Positions 28,494 through 37,147 of a stretch of DNA of 64,000 bases are shown in pieces. A program made the position numbers and the translations under genes. The notes beneath the pieces were generated by a model that ran no database searches, was not told the DNA's origin, and saw only the letters and a list, made by a program, of their open reading frames with translations. This DNA is from Ferrimonas kyonanensis DSM 18153 (lineage in GTDB: Bacteria; Pseudomonadota; Gammaproteobacteria; Enterobacterales; Shewanellaceae). Location: assembly GCF_000425405.1 (NCBI RefSeq), contig NZ_AUDJ01000001.1:124001-188000 (forward strand), read 5' to 3'. Position 1 is the stretch's first letter. Every line of letters starts with the position of its first letter.

Positions 28494-30245
28494 TTAAAGT
28501 GATTTCTGCTCGTCAATCCAGCGGCTGATCTGAATTTCCAATTGAGCCAGTGGCACCGAGCCGTTGGCCAACACCGCATTGTGGAACGCCCGCAGATCGA
28601 AGCGGTTGCCGAGGCTGCGTTCGGCCTGATGACGCAGCCGTAAAATGGTCAGCTCGCCCATCTTGTAGGACAGTGCCTGCCCCGGCCAGGAGATGTAGCG
28701 GTCTATCTCGGTGGTGACGTTGTGCAGAGACAGGGCGGTGTTTGCGGCCATGTAATCGATGGCCTGTTGCCGACTCCAGCCCTTGGCGTGAATGCCGGTA
28801 TCCACCACCAGTCGGCAGGCACGCCACATCTCGTAGCTGAGCCGGCCAAAATCCGCATAGTCGTCCTCATAGAAGCCACCCTCGACTCCCAGCTTTTCCG
28901 AGTACAAACCCCAACCTTCACCAAAGGCACTGATGTAGTGGTAGCGCCGCAGTGGATGCACCTCACCCAATTCCTGATTGAGGGCGATCTGCAGGTGATG
29001 GCCCGGCACGGCCTCGTGCAGAGTCAGGGCAGGGAGGGCATACAGAGGGCGTTTGTCCAGGGCATAGGTGTTGACCCAGTAGTACCCGGGCTGATGCTCG
29101 CCACTGGGGCCGGAGTAGCGGCCGGTGGTGTATTTGGGGGCGATTTCTGCCGGTACCGCTTGGACGCCGTATGGGGTGCGCGGCAGAGTGTTGAAAAACT
29201 GCGGTAGCATGGCATCGGCTCGCTTGGCCAACCAGGCGGCTTCTCGCAGCAGCTGCTCCGGGGTGTCGGCGTAGAAGCGGCGATCGGTTCGCAGGAAGTG
29301 CAGGAAGTCGGCGAAGCTGCCATCAAATTCAAGCCGGGCGATGATGGCGTCCATCTCGGCGCGGATGCGCCGTACTTCGCTCAGCCCCAGTTGATGCACC
29401 TGTTCCGGGGTCATGTCCAGGGTGACAAAGTGGCGAACCCGGTTGGCGTAGTACGCCCGGCCATCGGGCAGGTCACTGGCACCGATGCTGGTGCGAGCGC
29501 CGGGGCGGTACTCATTGATAAAGAACGCCAGGTAGGCGCGGTAGGCCGGCAACACCTGGTTGGTGACCGCATCCAGCCCCTGCTGTTGCAACGAGGCCCG
29601 CTGAGCCGGGGTAAAGTCAGCCTCGCTGAGCTGAGCAAAAGGGGCGTAGTAGAGGCTGTCGGTGGCGGCATCGGGCAGGTAGGCCTCGATGGACTCTTCA
29701 AAGCCCTGCAGCACGACTTTGGGCTGGGTATAGCCCTGAGCCAGGCCTCGGCGCATCCACTGCATCTGCTGCTCAAACAGACGCGGCAACTCTTGCAACC
29801 GGCTTAGGTAGTGTTCCGCTTCGGAGATTGTGGTCAGCGTGGTGCCCTGGGCGATGCTGGCGATGTAGTTGTGAAAGCCGCCTTCGGCATTCAATGGCAT
29901 GGTGTGTTCGTTGAAACGGTAGCTGTCGGTGCGGTTGTGCAGAATCTCCAGGGCGATGGCCAGGTTGATGCGATTGTCGTTGGAGAGTTGTTCGGGATCG
30001 AGGGCGTTGGCCCGCTGCAGCAGGGTCAGGTTGGCCTGATAGTCCGCTTCCAGGGCGGCGGCGGATCGATCCTCCAGGTGGGCGGCGGCACTGGCATCGC
30101 CGAAGCGGGCCGCTTGCTGGGGATCGCGGCTGAGTTGCTGCTGCCAGATGTCATCCATCAACGGTGCGATGCGTTGATTGGCGTCCATGGGGGAAGTGGC
30201 GCAGCCGCTCAGCATCAGGGCGGCGCTAAAAAGCCAAATTTTCAT
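28494..30245 (-). CDS. DUF885-family lipoprotein, putative zinc metallopeptidase
   Basis: This 583-aa protein begins with a lipoprotein signal: MLSGC places the lipidated Cys at position 15, so it should be anchored facing the periplasm. The rest is a DUF885 domain, a helical family related to M3/M32 peptidases. The likely zinc motif is HEAVPGHH, with a distal Glu in FGEGWGLYSEKLG. Peptidase activity is inferred from the family and not shown. It is divergent from add with a 139-bp shared promoter region. Confidence 0.8.
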   Translation of the reverse strand: MKIWLFSAALMLSGCATSPMDANQRIAPLMDDIWQQQLSRDPQQAARFGDASAAAHLEDRSAAALEADYQANLTLLQRANALDPEQLSNDNRINLAIALEILHNRTDSYRFNEHTMPLNAEGGFHNYIASIAQGTTLTTISEAEHYLSRLQELPRLFEQQMQWMRRGLAQGYTQPKVVLQGFEESIEAYLPDAATDSLYYAPFAQLSEADFTPAQRASLQQQGLDAVTNQVLPAYRAYLAFFINEYRPGARTSIGASDLPDGRAYYANRVRHFVTLDMTPEQVHQLGLSEVRRIRAEMDAIIARLEFDGSFADFLHFLRTDRRFYADTPEQLLREAAWLAKRADAMLPQFFNTLPRTPYGVQAVPAEIAPKYTTGRYSGPSGEHQPGYYWVNTYALDKRPLYALPALTLHEAVPGHHLQIALNQELGEVHPLRRYHYISAFGEGWGLYSEKLGVEGGFYEDDYADFGRLSYEMWRACRLVVDTGIHAKGWSRQQAIDYMAANTALSLHNVTTEIDRYISWPGQALSYKMGELTILRLRHQAERSLGNRFDLRAFHNAVLANGSVPLAQLEIQISRWIDEQKSL

Positions 30246-30384
30246 CCGAGAATCCCTATTTTCATCTTGGTTTTTTAATTATTCTAAATCCGTCAGGGAC
30301 GGCGACTTCATACTAAAACCAATTTCGGCGTTTGTTAATTGGTCGGTTTGGCCGGTTAACATCCCTTTACTAAAAAGCAGACTG

Positions 30385-31389
30385 ATGACTGACCAAAGCC
30401 TTATTCTCACCGACCTGCATCGCCACCTCGATGGCTCCATGCGACCCGACACCGTGCTTGAGCTGGCACAGAAATTCAATGTGCCTCTGCCCGCCTACGA
30501 CATGGAGACCTTGCGCCCCTACTTGCAGGTGATCGGCCGTTGTCCGTCGGTGGAGGCGTTGCTGGCCAAGCTGGATTACCAGGTGGCGGTGCTGGGGGAT
30601 CTCGATGCGGTGCACCGTCTCGCGTATGAGAATGCCCTGGACCTGGCGGACAACGGGGTCGACTATGGCGAACTGCGCTTTTCGCCGGCCTACATGGCCG
30701 GTCCCCACGGATTGCCGATGCAGGGGGTGGTGGAAGCGGTGATCGACGGCGTTCAGGCCGGCGCCCGCGATGGCAACATCATGATCAATCTGATTGGAAT
30801 TCTGTGTCGCGGTGATGGCCCGCAGGCGTGCCAGCGTGAGCTGGAGGCGATTTTGGCTCACAAGGAGCACTTTGTGGCCTGTGACCTGGCCGGTGACGAA
30901 GAGGGCTTCCCCGGGGATCTGTTTGTGGATCACTTTAAGCGGGTTCGGGATGCCTATCTGAATGTCACCATCCATGCGGGCGAGCCGGGGCCACCGTCCT
31001 CCATCTGGCAGGCGATTCGAGATCTTGGTGCCACCCGTTTAGGCCATGCCACCACCGCGCCCCAGGATCCGGCGCTGTTGGATTACCTTCGTGATCAGGG
31101 TATCGGCATCGAGTCATGTCCCACTTCGAATATCCACGCCAATTCGGTGGCCGATTACGAGGTTCACCCCATCCGCACCTTTGTTGAGCATGGGATCTGC
31201 GTCTGCCTCAACACCGATGATCCTGGAGTATCGGCCAACTCCATCCCCTTCGAGTATCGGATGGCCAAGGAGCGCATCGGCCTCAGCGACGCTCAGTTGC
31301 GGCAGATTCAGATCAACGGCGCCAAGTTGGCGTTTCTGTCCGACAGTGACCGTAAGACATTGCTGACCAACAAAGCCGCCCGGCAGTAG
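30385..31389 (+). CDS. add: Adenosine deaminase
   Basis: Add deaminates adenosine and deoxyadenosine to inosine forms in purine salvage. The 334-aa protein has the zinc ligands HRHLDG (His12, His14), the conserved HAGE block, and the C-terminal zinc/catalytic TDDPGVS. The SCPTSN segment is typical of true adenosine deaminases. The frame is open to 30178; the ATG at 30385 gives the family start MTDQSLILTDLHRHLDG. A strong terminator follows, shared with the convergent hemN gene. Confidence 0.92.
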   Translation: MTDQSLILTDLHRHLDGSMRPDTVLELAQKFNVPLPAYDMETLRPYLQVIGRCPSVEALLAKLDYQVAVLGDLDAVHRLAYENALDLADNGVDYGELRFSPAYMAGPHGLPMQGVVEAVIDGVQAGARDGNIMINLIGILCRGDGPQACQRELEAILAHKEHFVACDLAGDEEGFPGDLFVDHFKRVRDAYLNVTIHAGEPGPPSSIWQAIRDLGATRLGHATTAPQDPALLDYLRDQGIGIESCPTSNIHANSVADYEVHPIRTFVEHGICVCLNTDDPGVSANSIPFEYRMAKERIGLSDAQLRQIQINGAKLAFLSDSDRKTLLTNKAARQ

Positions 31390-31402
31390 CGACCGGGGAT
31401 CA

Positions 31403-31433
31403 AAAAAGGGGTTGCCACTGGCAACCCCTTTTT
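31403..31433. terminator. Bidirectional terminator between add and hemN
   Basis: AAAAAGGGGTTGCC and its complement pair around ACT, giving U-runs on either transcript. It lies 13 bp after add and 16 bp after hemN. Confidence 0.93.
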
Positions 31434-31449
31434 GCTGTCTGGCGTCGAA

Positions 31450-32820
31450 TCAGATGACGCGAGAGAACTGCTGCTGGCGAGCTTTGTCGCGCAGGTAGCG
31501 ATCGAAACACATGCAGATGTTGCGGATCAGCAACCGGCCCTGGCCGGTGACTTCGATGCTGGTGTCGGTCAGGCGCACCAGGTCGTCTTCGATGAACGGC
31601 TTCAGCAGTTTTTCATCTTCGGCGAAGTACTCGTTGAAGTTGATGTCCCACTGGGCTTCGATGGCCGACTTGTCCAGTTTGAAGTGACAGATCAGCTGCT
31701 TGATCACTTCGCGGCGGATGAAATCGTCGGTCTCCAGGCCACAGCCTTTGATCATGGCGTGCTCATGGGCATCCATGGATTCATAGTAGGCTTTCAGGTC
31801 CACGGCGTTCTGGGCGTAGGCCTTACCGATGTTGGAGATGGCCGAGGCGCCCAGACCCAGCAGGTCGGCATCCGGTTGGGTGGTGTAGCCCTGGAAATTA
31901 CGGTGCAGTTGACCTTCGTTCTGCAGGCGAGACAGCTCATCGTCAGGCTTGGCAAAGTGGTCCATGCCGATGAACTGGTAACCATAGCCCATCAGGGTGT
32001 TGATGCTGTTTTCCAGAATCTTCAGTTTCTGAGGTGCGGTTGGCAGATCCTCATCCTTAATCTTACGCTGGGCGGCAAAACGATGCGGCAGGTGGGCGTA
32101 GTTGAAGACACTGAGTCGGTCCGGATCCAGATCCTTCACGCGCTCCAGCGTCTTGGCAAAGCTCTCCGGAGTCTGGAATGGTAGGCCGTAGATCAGATCG
32201 ATGTTGGTGGACTCAAAGCCCAGTTCACGGGCGTGGCTGATCAGATCAAAGATGAACTGCTCGTCCTGTTCACGGTTGACCGCTTGCTGCACCTGCTTGT
32301 TGAAGTCCTGTACCCCAACAGAGATGCGGTTAAAGCCCACCTCTTTGAGTACGTCCAGAGTTTCCAGTTCGATCTCGCGAGGGTCCACTTCGATGGCGAA
32401 TTCACCCTCGTCGGCGAAATTGAATTTGGACTTCAGCAGCGCGGTCAGGCGACGGATCTGTTCGTGAGTCAGGTAGGTCGGGGTGCCGCCGCCCCAGTGC
32501 ATCTGGGTAACGGTGTAGCCTTTGAACAACTCGGCCCGGGCGTTGATTTCACGCTCCAGGTACTCGAGGTACTGCTCCGCCTTGTGGGCGTGGCGAGTGA
32601 TGATCTTGTTGCAGCCGCAGTAGTAGCACAGTTTGTGGCAAAACGGCACATGGATGTAGAGCGACAGGTTGCTCTTGTCCGACGTGGCGATGGCTTCTCG
32701 CAGGTTCTGGTCGGTGTACCCTTCGTGGAACTCAATGGCGGTCGGGTAAGACGTGTATCGCGGGCCACTGTAGTTATATTTTTCGATTAGGGCCTGGTTC
32801 CAGCTGATTTTGTCCTGCAC
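31450..32820 (-). CDS. hemN: Oxygen-independent coproporphyrinogen III oxidase
   Basis: HemN is a radical SAM enzyme that decarboxylates coproporphyrinogen III in anaerobic haem synthesis. The cluster motif HVPFCHKLCYYCGC and the GGGTPTYL segment are present. The frame is open to 32877 (GTG). I choose the GTG at 32820, because it has AGGAG 9 nt upstream, aligns with the E. coli start, and gives 456 aa against 457 in E. coli. The yihI-hemN neighbourhood is conserved with E. coli. It is distinct from the HemN-like protein at 57630-58964. Confidence 0.93.
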   Translation of the reverse strand: MQDKISWNQALIEKYNYSGPRYTSYPTAIEFHEGYTDQNLREAIATSDKSNLSLYIHVPFCHKLCYYCGCNKIITRHAHKAEQYLEYLEREINARAELFKGYTVTQMHWGGGTPTYLTHEQIRRLTALLKSKFNFADEGEFAIEVDPREIELETLDVLKEVGFNRISVGVQDFNKQVQQAVNREQDEQFIFDLISHARELGFESTNIDLIYGLPFQTPESFAKTLERVKDLDPDRLSVFNYAHLPHRFAAQRKIKDEDLPTAPQKLKILENSINTLMGYGYQFIGMDHFAKPDDELSRLQNEGQLHRNFQGYTTQPDADLLGLGASAISNIGKAYAQNAVDLKAYYESMDAHEHAMIKGCGLETDDFIRREVIKQLICHFKLDKSAIEAQWDINFNEYFAEDEKLLKPFIEDDLVRLTDTSIEVTGQGRLLIRNICMCFDRYLRDKARQQQFSRVI

Positions 32821-33339
32821 TGCAATCTTCTCCTGCGGTGGTAGAGTTAGGGCCTTTGCTGCGTGAACCGTCGTCACTGGCCGGTCTGTTTGCGTTCCAT
32901 CGGCGGTGACGGCGGGCTAGGTTTCACACCCAAGGTATGTGCATTATGCACACTTTGTAGCAGCTTGCCTTTGATCCGTGACCCAAATTCAAGGATGTTG
33001 GGAAACGAAAGCTACCCATCTTTATGGTGTTGTGATGGGCGGATCAGCAAAGGTAAGCACATAATGAAAACAACAATGGCCCGGATTGGTTCCCTGCCTC
33101 TGGCCGGGAACGTGACCGCTGCCACACAGTTTTATGCCACAGTCCTGATTTAGCAAACTCTGATAAGCCTAAGTCAAAGCTGACCAAAGTGGTAGAGACG
33201 CCGCTCATTCTCGCTCTCCTTCCGTGGCGACCACTCTGGCCTGTTGGGGCGCAGGAGGCAATCAAGAGAGCGTTGGCCCCGAGCGAGGCCGAGAAAGGCT
33301 GGCTCCCCCCTAATCCTGGGGGAGCCATGGGGACGGCGA
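32821..33339. other. Intergenic region between hemN and yihI
   Basis: No convincing gene lies in these ~520 bp. It holds the hemN promoter region, a perfect 7-1-7 palindrome at 32938-32952, and a GC-rich hairpin (GGCTCCCCC/GGGGGAGCC, 33301-33327) beyond the yihI stop that lacks a T-run. Two weak open frames occur: a 29-codon one at 33064-33153 on the plus strand and a 54-codon one at 33044-33208 on the minus strand that follows AAGGAG. Neither resembles a known protein. Confidence 0.5.
32938..32952. promoter_or_regulatory. Perfect palindrome overlapping a -10-like hexamer upstream of hemN
   Basis: The minus strand reads TGTGCATAATGCACA, a perfect 7-1-7 inverted repeat containing CATAAT, 118 bp upstream of the hemN start. 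A repressor bound here could block hemN transcription. The binding protein is not identified. Confidence 0.45.
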
Positions 33340-33870
33340 TCAGTCTTTGTACTGGTCCAGCAGGTCGCTGCCAGCTTCAAATTGATCCATCAGGGCCTCT
33401 TCGCTGTTCGGTCCCTGGTCGACTTCAATGCCCAACTGTTTCATCAACGCTTCGATGCGATCCAGTTTGCCGTCCAGCCATTGCTGATCGTCCTGGCTCA
33501 GGGTCTCGCCCTGTTCCATGCGATCCAGCAGCGCCAGCAGACGTGGGTTACTCTCCAGCTGCTCCAGTTGATGCTCCGGAGACGGTTTGGGCCGCAGCGA
33601 ATCCGGTTGTTGTGGTTTCGCCGCCTTGGTCACTGGCTTCGGCTCAGGGGCGACCAGAGAGATGGGGGTCTTGCTGCCCAGGCGCGGGTCTTTGGTTACC
33701 TTAGGCTTATTGGCCTGCGGCTTCTGCTTGCTGGCTTCATTCTGACGAGAGCCGGCAGATTTGCCCTTACTGGACTTGCGCTTGCCCTCGACGCCCGAAC
33801 CTTTCTCGGTGCGTGGTTGCAGTCGTGGACCATTTACATTGGATTTTCGGGATTTCTTTTGTCGCGTCAT
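33340..33870 (-). CDS. yihI: YihI, Der GTPase-activating protein
   Basis: YihI stimulates the GTPase Der and so modulates late 50S ribosome assembly. The 176-aa protein has the expected design: a lysine-rich, disordered N-terminal half (MTRQKKSRKSN onward) and an acidic helical C-terminal part with LLALLDRMEQGETLSQDDQ and WLDGKLDRIEALM. Length is close to E. coli YihI (169). It is part of the conserved polA-hemN region and lies between hemN and the csrC-type RNA, as in E. coli, with one methyltransferase gene added. Confidence 0.92.
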   Translation of the reverse strand: MTRQKKSRKSNVNGPRLQPRTEKGSGVEGKRKSSKGKSAGSRQNEASKQKPQANKPKVTKDPRLGSKTPISLVAPEPKPVTKAAKPQQPDSLRPKPSPEHQLEQLESNPRLLALLDRMEQGETLSQDDQQWLDGKLDRIEALMKQLGIEVDQGPNSEEALMDQFEAGSDLLDQYKD

Positions 33871-33908
33871 GGGTGGTGCCTCCAGATAGGGCGGCAGGTT
33901 ATATCAAA

Positions 33909-34544
33909 TTATGCCGGTTTTTGCAGCAAGATAACGTCATTGCCGATAAATTCTATCTGCAGGTTGTCCTGTTCTGCCAGATAACGGAAGGTCAGGCGGC
34001 TGAAAAAGCTGACGTGAGTGGGGTCGTTCTTGTAGTGCCAACTGGCAAAGGCATCCGCATCTCGAACCAGTTTGGTCATGATGCCCAGAGTGCCTCCGGG
34101 TTTCACCAGGCTCAGCAGCAGTTGCCACTCTCGGCCGGGACGGTAGAAGTGTTCGATGGCTTCGGTGCAGGTGACAAAATCGTACTGCCGTCGCAGCGGA
34201 GCGCGATCGGGAAAAAAGTACGGGTCGTACACCGCCATCGGGTGGCCTGCTTCTTCGAACATCAACGACAGCGTCGGCCCGGGGCCACAACCAAAATCCA
34301 GCCCGTGGCTGGCAGGCGTCATCCGCTGTGCTACCGGCGCCGCCAGGCGGTTGAGGAAACGGCGGTAACCCGGGTCCTGCGGCGTATTCTGGTGTTGATC
34401 GTATTGGTGCTTTTCGGCATTGGGAGGCAGTAGCGAGGCAGGATCGGCAAACACCAGATGACAGCGTTGACACTGAAAGTAATGGCGTTTCTTGTCTTGG
34501 TGGTAATGCTGGGTGTCACTGAAGTGGCAAAGCGGACAAGGCAT
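33909..34544 (-). CDS. Class I SAM-dependent methyltransferase with N-terminal zinc ribbon
   Basis: This 211-aa protein begins with a CPLC...CQRC zinc-ribbon (residues 3-29), followed by a Rossmann methyltransferase domain with LDFGCGPG at about residue 82-89 and acidic CTEAIEHFYRP. The pairing of zinc ribbon and methyltransferase is found in several bacterial families, with unknown substrates. It sits 38 bp upstream of yihI and could be co-transcribed with it. A TATACT -10-like hexamer lies at 34573-34578 on the minus strand. Confidence 0.78.
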   Translation of the reverse strand: MPCPLCHFSDTQHYHQDKKRHYFQCQRCHLVFADPASLLPPNAEKHQYDQHQNTPQDPGYRRFLNRLAAPVAQRMTPASHGLDFGCGPGPTLSLMFEEAGHPMAVYDPYFFPDRAPLRRQYDFVTCTEAIEHFYRPGREWQLLLSLVKPGGTLGIMTKLVRDADAFASWHYKNDPTHVSFFSRLTFRYLAEQDNLQIEFIGNDVILLQKPA

Positions 34545-34621
34545 ATCGGATCCTGCGGACTGGTCTTGGCCCTAGTATATGTGCAATTGCCGTTTTAATG
34601 CATCTGCGATAGACGCGAGAC

Positions 34622-34657
34622 AAATAAAAAAGGCAACAGAGTCCTCTCTGTTGCCTT
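34622..34657 (-). terminator. Terminator of the CsrB/CsrC-type RNA, with AGGA loop
   Basis: In RNA sense, AAGGCAACAGAG and CUCUGUUGCCUU form a perfect 12-bp stem whose 4-nt loop is exactly AGGA, followed by a U-run. E. coli CsrC ends with a very similar hairpin (GGCGACAGA...UCUGUCGCC). Confidence 0.93.
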
Positions 34658-35028
34658 GAAGCAGGGTGTCTGTTGACACTCTCTCATTCGGGTATTCAGG
34701 TGTTCCTTACCTGCGATGTGACTATCCCGGTCTAGGTCCGTCTTCTTTTTACTGCTTCCGTGCGGCTTTTTTAGTTGTTGGTCATTCCTGACGCTTTATT
34801 GGTCTTCCTGAGGTCATCCTTAACAATTATAAATGCCGCCTTCCTGACGACAAACATCTTCCTGATGCGAGGTAACCATCCTTGTAAACCCTAAAGGCTT
34901 ATCCGTTTACTCAGGTTCTCCGACCTGTCTCGTCCCAGAGAGTTTCCGTTCTTTCACCCTGTCCGTCGGGTGCTTTCCCATTTTTTTACAACCAACGTCC
35001 TGTTGGTTGAGGTCCTCTCCTTTGGATG
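34625..35028 (-). ncRNA. csrC: CsrB/CsrC-type CsrA-sequestering RNA, at the csrC locus
   Basis: The minus strand carries about 20 GGA motifs in ~400 nt, at least 11 as AGGA, often as UCAGGAAG, AAGGAUG or ACAGGACG. Many sit in hairpin loops: 34989-35009 is an 8-bp stem with loop AGGAC, 34857-34868 has loop AGGAA, and the terminator loop is AGGA. This is the hallmark of RNAs that titrate CsrA. The start (~35028) is inferred from a -10-like TAAAGT at 35035-35040 and a -35-like TTGCGA at 35057-35062, spaced 16 bp. No protein frame is present. In E. coli, csrC lies between engB (yihA) and yihI; the same flanks occur here, with cytochrome c4 and a methyltransferase gene inserted. Confidence 0.88.
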
Positions 35029-35034
35029 CCCCAT

Positions 35035-35062
35035 ACTTTACGGAGTTTGAGCTGGATCGCAA
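35035..35062 (-). promoter_or_regulatory. Predicted promoter of the CsrB/C-type RNA
   Basis: -35 TTGCGA (35057-35062), 16-bp spacer, -10 TAAAGT (35035-35040), reading leftward. A TGTAAG half-site at 35190-35195, about 160 bp upstream, resembles half of the GacA/UvrY box TGTAAGN6CTTACA; the second half is poor. BarA-UvrY control would be expected for such an RNA. Confidence 0.5.
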
Positions 35063-35256
35063 CTTTTTTTTGCCGAAGTGTTATGACCGCTCGTGATTGT
35101 TAACAAAGCAAAACACTGTTTTTTCTTAAGAGGGCCACGATCTTGCAGGTAATTATTCGACATTTTAGGGGGTGCGCAATGGCGAATGTCTTACAAGCAG
35201 TGGGGCAAAAAGCGCGATGTTCTGACTGTGACCTGGGTCCGAAATGGTCAGATGTT

Positions 35257-35283
35257 AAAAAGGCGAGCCTCGGCTCGCCTTGA
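35257..35283 (-). terminator. Terminator after the cytochrome c4 gene
   Basis: AAGGCGAGC and GCTCGCCTT pair around CTCG, followed on the minus strand by a T-run, 45 bp after the stop codon. It separates the cytochrome from the small-RNA promoter. Confidence 0.9.
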
Positions 35284-35325
35284 TTGTTGTCGCGGTTACC
35301 GGCACGAAAAGCGCCGGATTGAAGG

Positions 35326-35955
35326 TTACTTAAGGCTGGAAACGTACTGCGACAGCAGCGCGATGTCCTCATCCTTCAGGTTTTTAGCGACACCGGACAT
35401 CATGCCATTGAGATCATTATGGCGAACGCCGCTGCGGAATTTTTCCAGCTGGGCCTTGATGTAATCCGGGTGTTGGCCTGCCAGGCTCGGGTAACCGGCC
35501 AGGTTCATGCCTTCGCCGTTGGGGCCATGGCAGGCGGCACAGGCGGTGATCTGACGACTGGCATCGCCGGCCATGTACAGCTTTTTGCCCGCTGAGGCGG
35601 TTTGAGCATCGATGCTGACACCGGCAGTGCTGGTCTGCGAGGCATAAAATGCCGCTACGTCCGCCATCTGCTCTTCGGTCAGTGTCATGGCCATGCCGCT
35701 CATGATCGGATCATGACGCCCCTCTTTGCCCCCGGTCATGGCAGCTTGCTTCAGTTCTTGCAACTGCTTGACCAGATAGCCTTGGTGCTGACCGGCCACC
35801 TTGGGGTAGAGGCTGATCAGACTGTTGCCATCCATGCCGTGGCAGGCGATACAAGTGGTTGAGGCGACTTGCTGGCCTTTGGTGGCGTCTCCCTGGGCCT
35901 GAACAGTACCGCTGAAGACGGCGAGCACAGAAAGTGTTAGTGCTAATTTTTTCAT
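35326..35955 (-). CDS. Dihaem cytochrome c4
   Basis: This 209-aa periplasmic electron carrier passes electrons to terminal oxidases. A signal peptide (MKKLALTLSVLAVFSGTVQA) precedes two cytochrome c domains with haem motifs CIACH and CAACH. Conserved Met ligands are in the IMSGMAM and MMSGVA segments. The frame is open to 36009, but the ATG at 35955 starts the signal peptide. Two homologous halves and the length fit the c4 family well. It is divergent from engB. Confidence 0.92.
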   Translation of the reverse strand: MKKLALTLSVLAVFSGTVQAQGDATKGQQVASTTCIACHGMDGNSLISLYPKVAGQHQGYLVKQLQELKQAAMTGGKEGRHDPIMSGMAMTLTEEQMADVAAFYASQTSTAGVSIDAQTASAGKKLYMAGDASRQITACAACHGPNGEGMNLAGYPSLAGQHPDYIKAQLEKFRSGVRHNDLNGMMSGVAKNLKDEDIALLSQYVSSLK

Positions 35956-36126
35956 TGTGTTCCAACTTATATTTGCGTGGCTCGTTCTTTCCCTGTCCAG
36001 CCTCGCCACGTGATAGAATGATGGAGAGGCTCGCGGTTTGTATTTTACACTAATTTGTCGATAGATCTAAAAAATCGGCACTTTGTGACCGCGAGCAAGT
36101 TTTTAACCCGCTTGTGGAGAGTGTAC

Positions 36127-36744
36127 GTGACCGACACCGCCATCGATTTTCGTCGCGCTAAGTATATGCTCAGCGCCCCCGATATTAGTTTTTTGCCGCC
36201 GGATACCGGTGTCGAGGTGGCATTTGCCGGCCGCTCCAATGCGGGCAAGTCCAGTGCCCTGAATACCATGACCGACCAACGGGGATTGGCGAAGACCTCC
36301 AAAACCCCGGGTCGTACCCAGATGATCAACCTGTTTGAACTGGCAGAAGATCGCCGCTTGGTGGATCTGCCGGGTTACGGTTTTGCCCAGGTGCCGCTGG
36401 AGATGAAGAAGAAGTGGCAACATGCGCTGGCCGAGTATCTTGAGAAGCGAAACTGTCTGAAAGGGCTGGTGGTGCTGATGGATTGTCGGCATCCCCTCAA
36501 GGATCTGGATGTCAATATGATCCGCTGGGGCGTGGCGGCGGAGTTGCCGGTGCTGGTGTTACTGACCAAGGCCGATAAGTTGAAGCAGGCGGTCAAGCAG
36601 AAGACCTTGCGGGATGTGAAAGCCAGTCTGGAGGCGATGGACCTGGATGGTGACATCAAGGTGCAGTTGTTCTCTTCCCTGAAGGGAACCGGGCGCACCG
36701 AGGCCATTAAAACGGTCACCGCCTGGTTGGAACAGCCGCTGTAA
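36127..36744 (+). CDS. engB: Ribosome biogenesis GTPase EngB (YihA/YsxC)
   Basis: EngB is an essential GTPase for 50S subunit assembly. G1 is GRSNAGKSS, the G2/switch I region is [10 protein letters not shown]3 is DLPGYG, and G4 is TKAD. The frame is open to 36055, but the GTG at 36127 has GGAGAG upstream and gives 205 aa, close to the 210 of E. coli. It faces Spot 42 and polA as in E. coli. Confidence 0.93.
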   Translation: MTDTAIDFRRAKYMLSAPDISFLPPDTGVEVAFAGRSNAGKSSALNTMTDQRGLAKTSKTPGRTQMINLFELAEDRRLVDLPGYGFAQVPLEMKKKWQHALAEYLEKRNCLKGLVVLMDCRHPLKDLDVNMIRWGVAAELPVLVLLTKADKLKQAVKQKTLRDVKASLEAMDLDGDIKVQLFSSLKGTGRTEAIKTVTAWLEQPL

Positions 36745-36764
36745 CGGCAGAGCCGATAATGAAG

Positions 36765-36790
36765 AGGTGACCTGGGGTCGCCTTTTTTTT
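36765..36790 (+). terminator. Terminator after engB
   Basis: AGGTGACC and GGTCGCCT form an 8-bp stem (one G-T pair) around TGG, followed by eight Ts, 20 bp after the stop. Confidence 0.88.
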
Positions 36791-36884
36791 CGCCCTGAAA
36801 AAGAAAAAGCCGATGATGAAATCCACCACCGGCGTGTAAAAAGCTCAATTTTGGGGAGAAGCTTTTTCAACGATAACAAGACGA

Positions 36885-36917
36885 GAATCAAACTGGATTG
36901 GGGTCCAATCCGATTCT
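36885..36917. other. Unassigned hairpin between engB and spf
   Basis: GGATTGG/CCAATCC around GGT (36895-36911) is flanked by GAATC and GATTC, extending the stem. It is not a terminator, because no T-run follows on either strand. The gap 36791-37030 otherwise shows no gene. Confidence 0.35.
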
Positions 36918-37030
36918 TCATAGCCATAATACTCCGGTCTGGACCAAACTTAAAGCATTTGCTCTATTTCAATTGTGCAACGAATTGGTAACTGAAGTTC
37001 GAACCGGATGAAAATTTCAGAAGCCGAAAA

Positions 37031-37140
37031 GAAAAAACCCCGGTGACCGAAGTCACCGGGGCGCCATAAAAATTTGGCTGATCACGCGAAGTGATCGAAT
37101 AAGGTTTGTTAAGATAGAACATCTTACCTCTGTACCCTAC
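37031..37140 (-). ncRNA. spf: Spot 42 small RNA
   Basis: The minus strand from 37140 begins GTAGGGTACAGAGGTAAGAT and continues GTTCTATCTT, nearly identical to the 5' end of E. coli Spot 42. It ends in a terminator (CCCCGGTGAC/GTCACCGGGG around TTCG, then T6) after TGGCG, giving about 110 nt against 109 in E. coli. It lies between polA and engB in the same orientation as polA, the same synteny as E. coli. Spot 42 works with Hfq to repress carbon-uptake and redox genes and is itself repressed by CRP-cAMP. Confidence 0.95.
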
Positions 37141-37147
37141 GAGCGAA

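Noticed and set aside
32970-32995. FNR box upstream of hemN
   Set aside because: Only one half (ATCAA) fits; the other half does not match TTGAT.
33044-33208. 54-codon minus-strand frame after AAGGAG
   Set aside because: No hydrophobic pattern, no family resemblance, and Arg/Ser-rich composition; noted only in the gap description.
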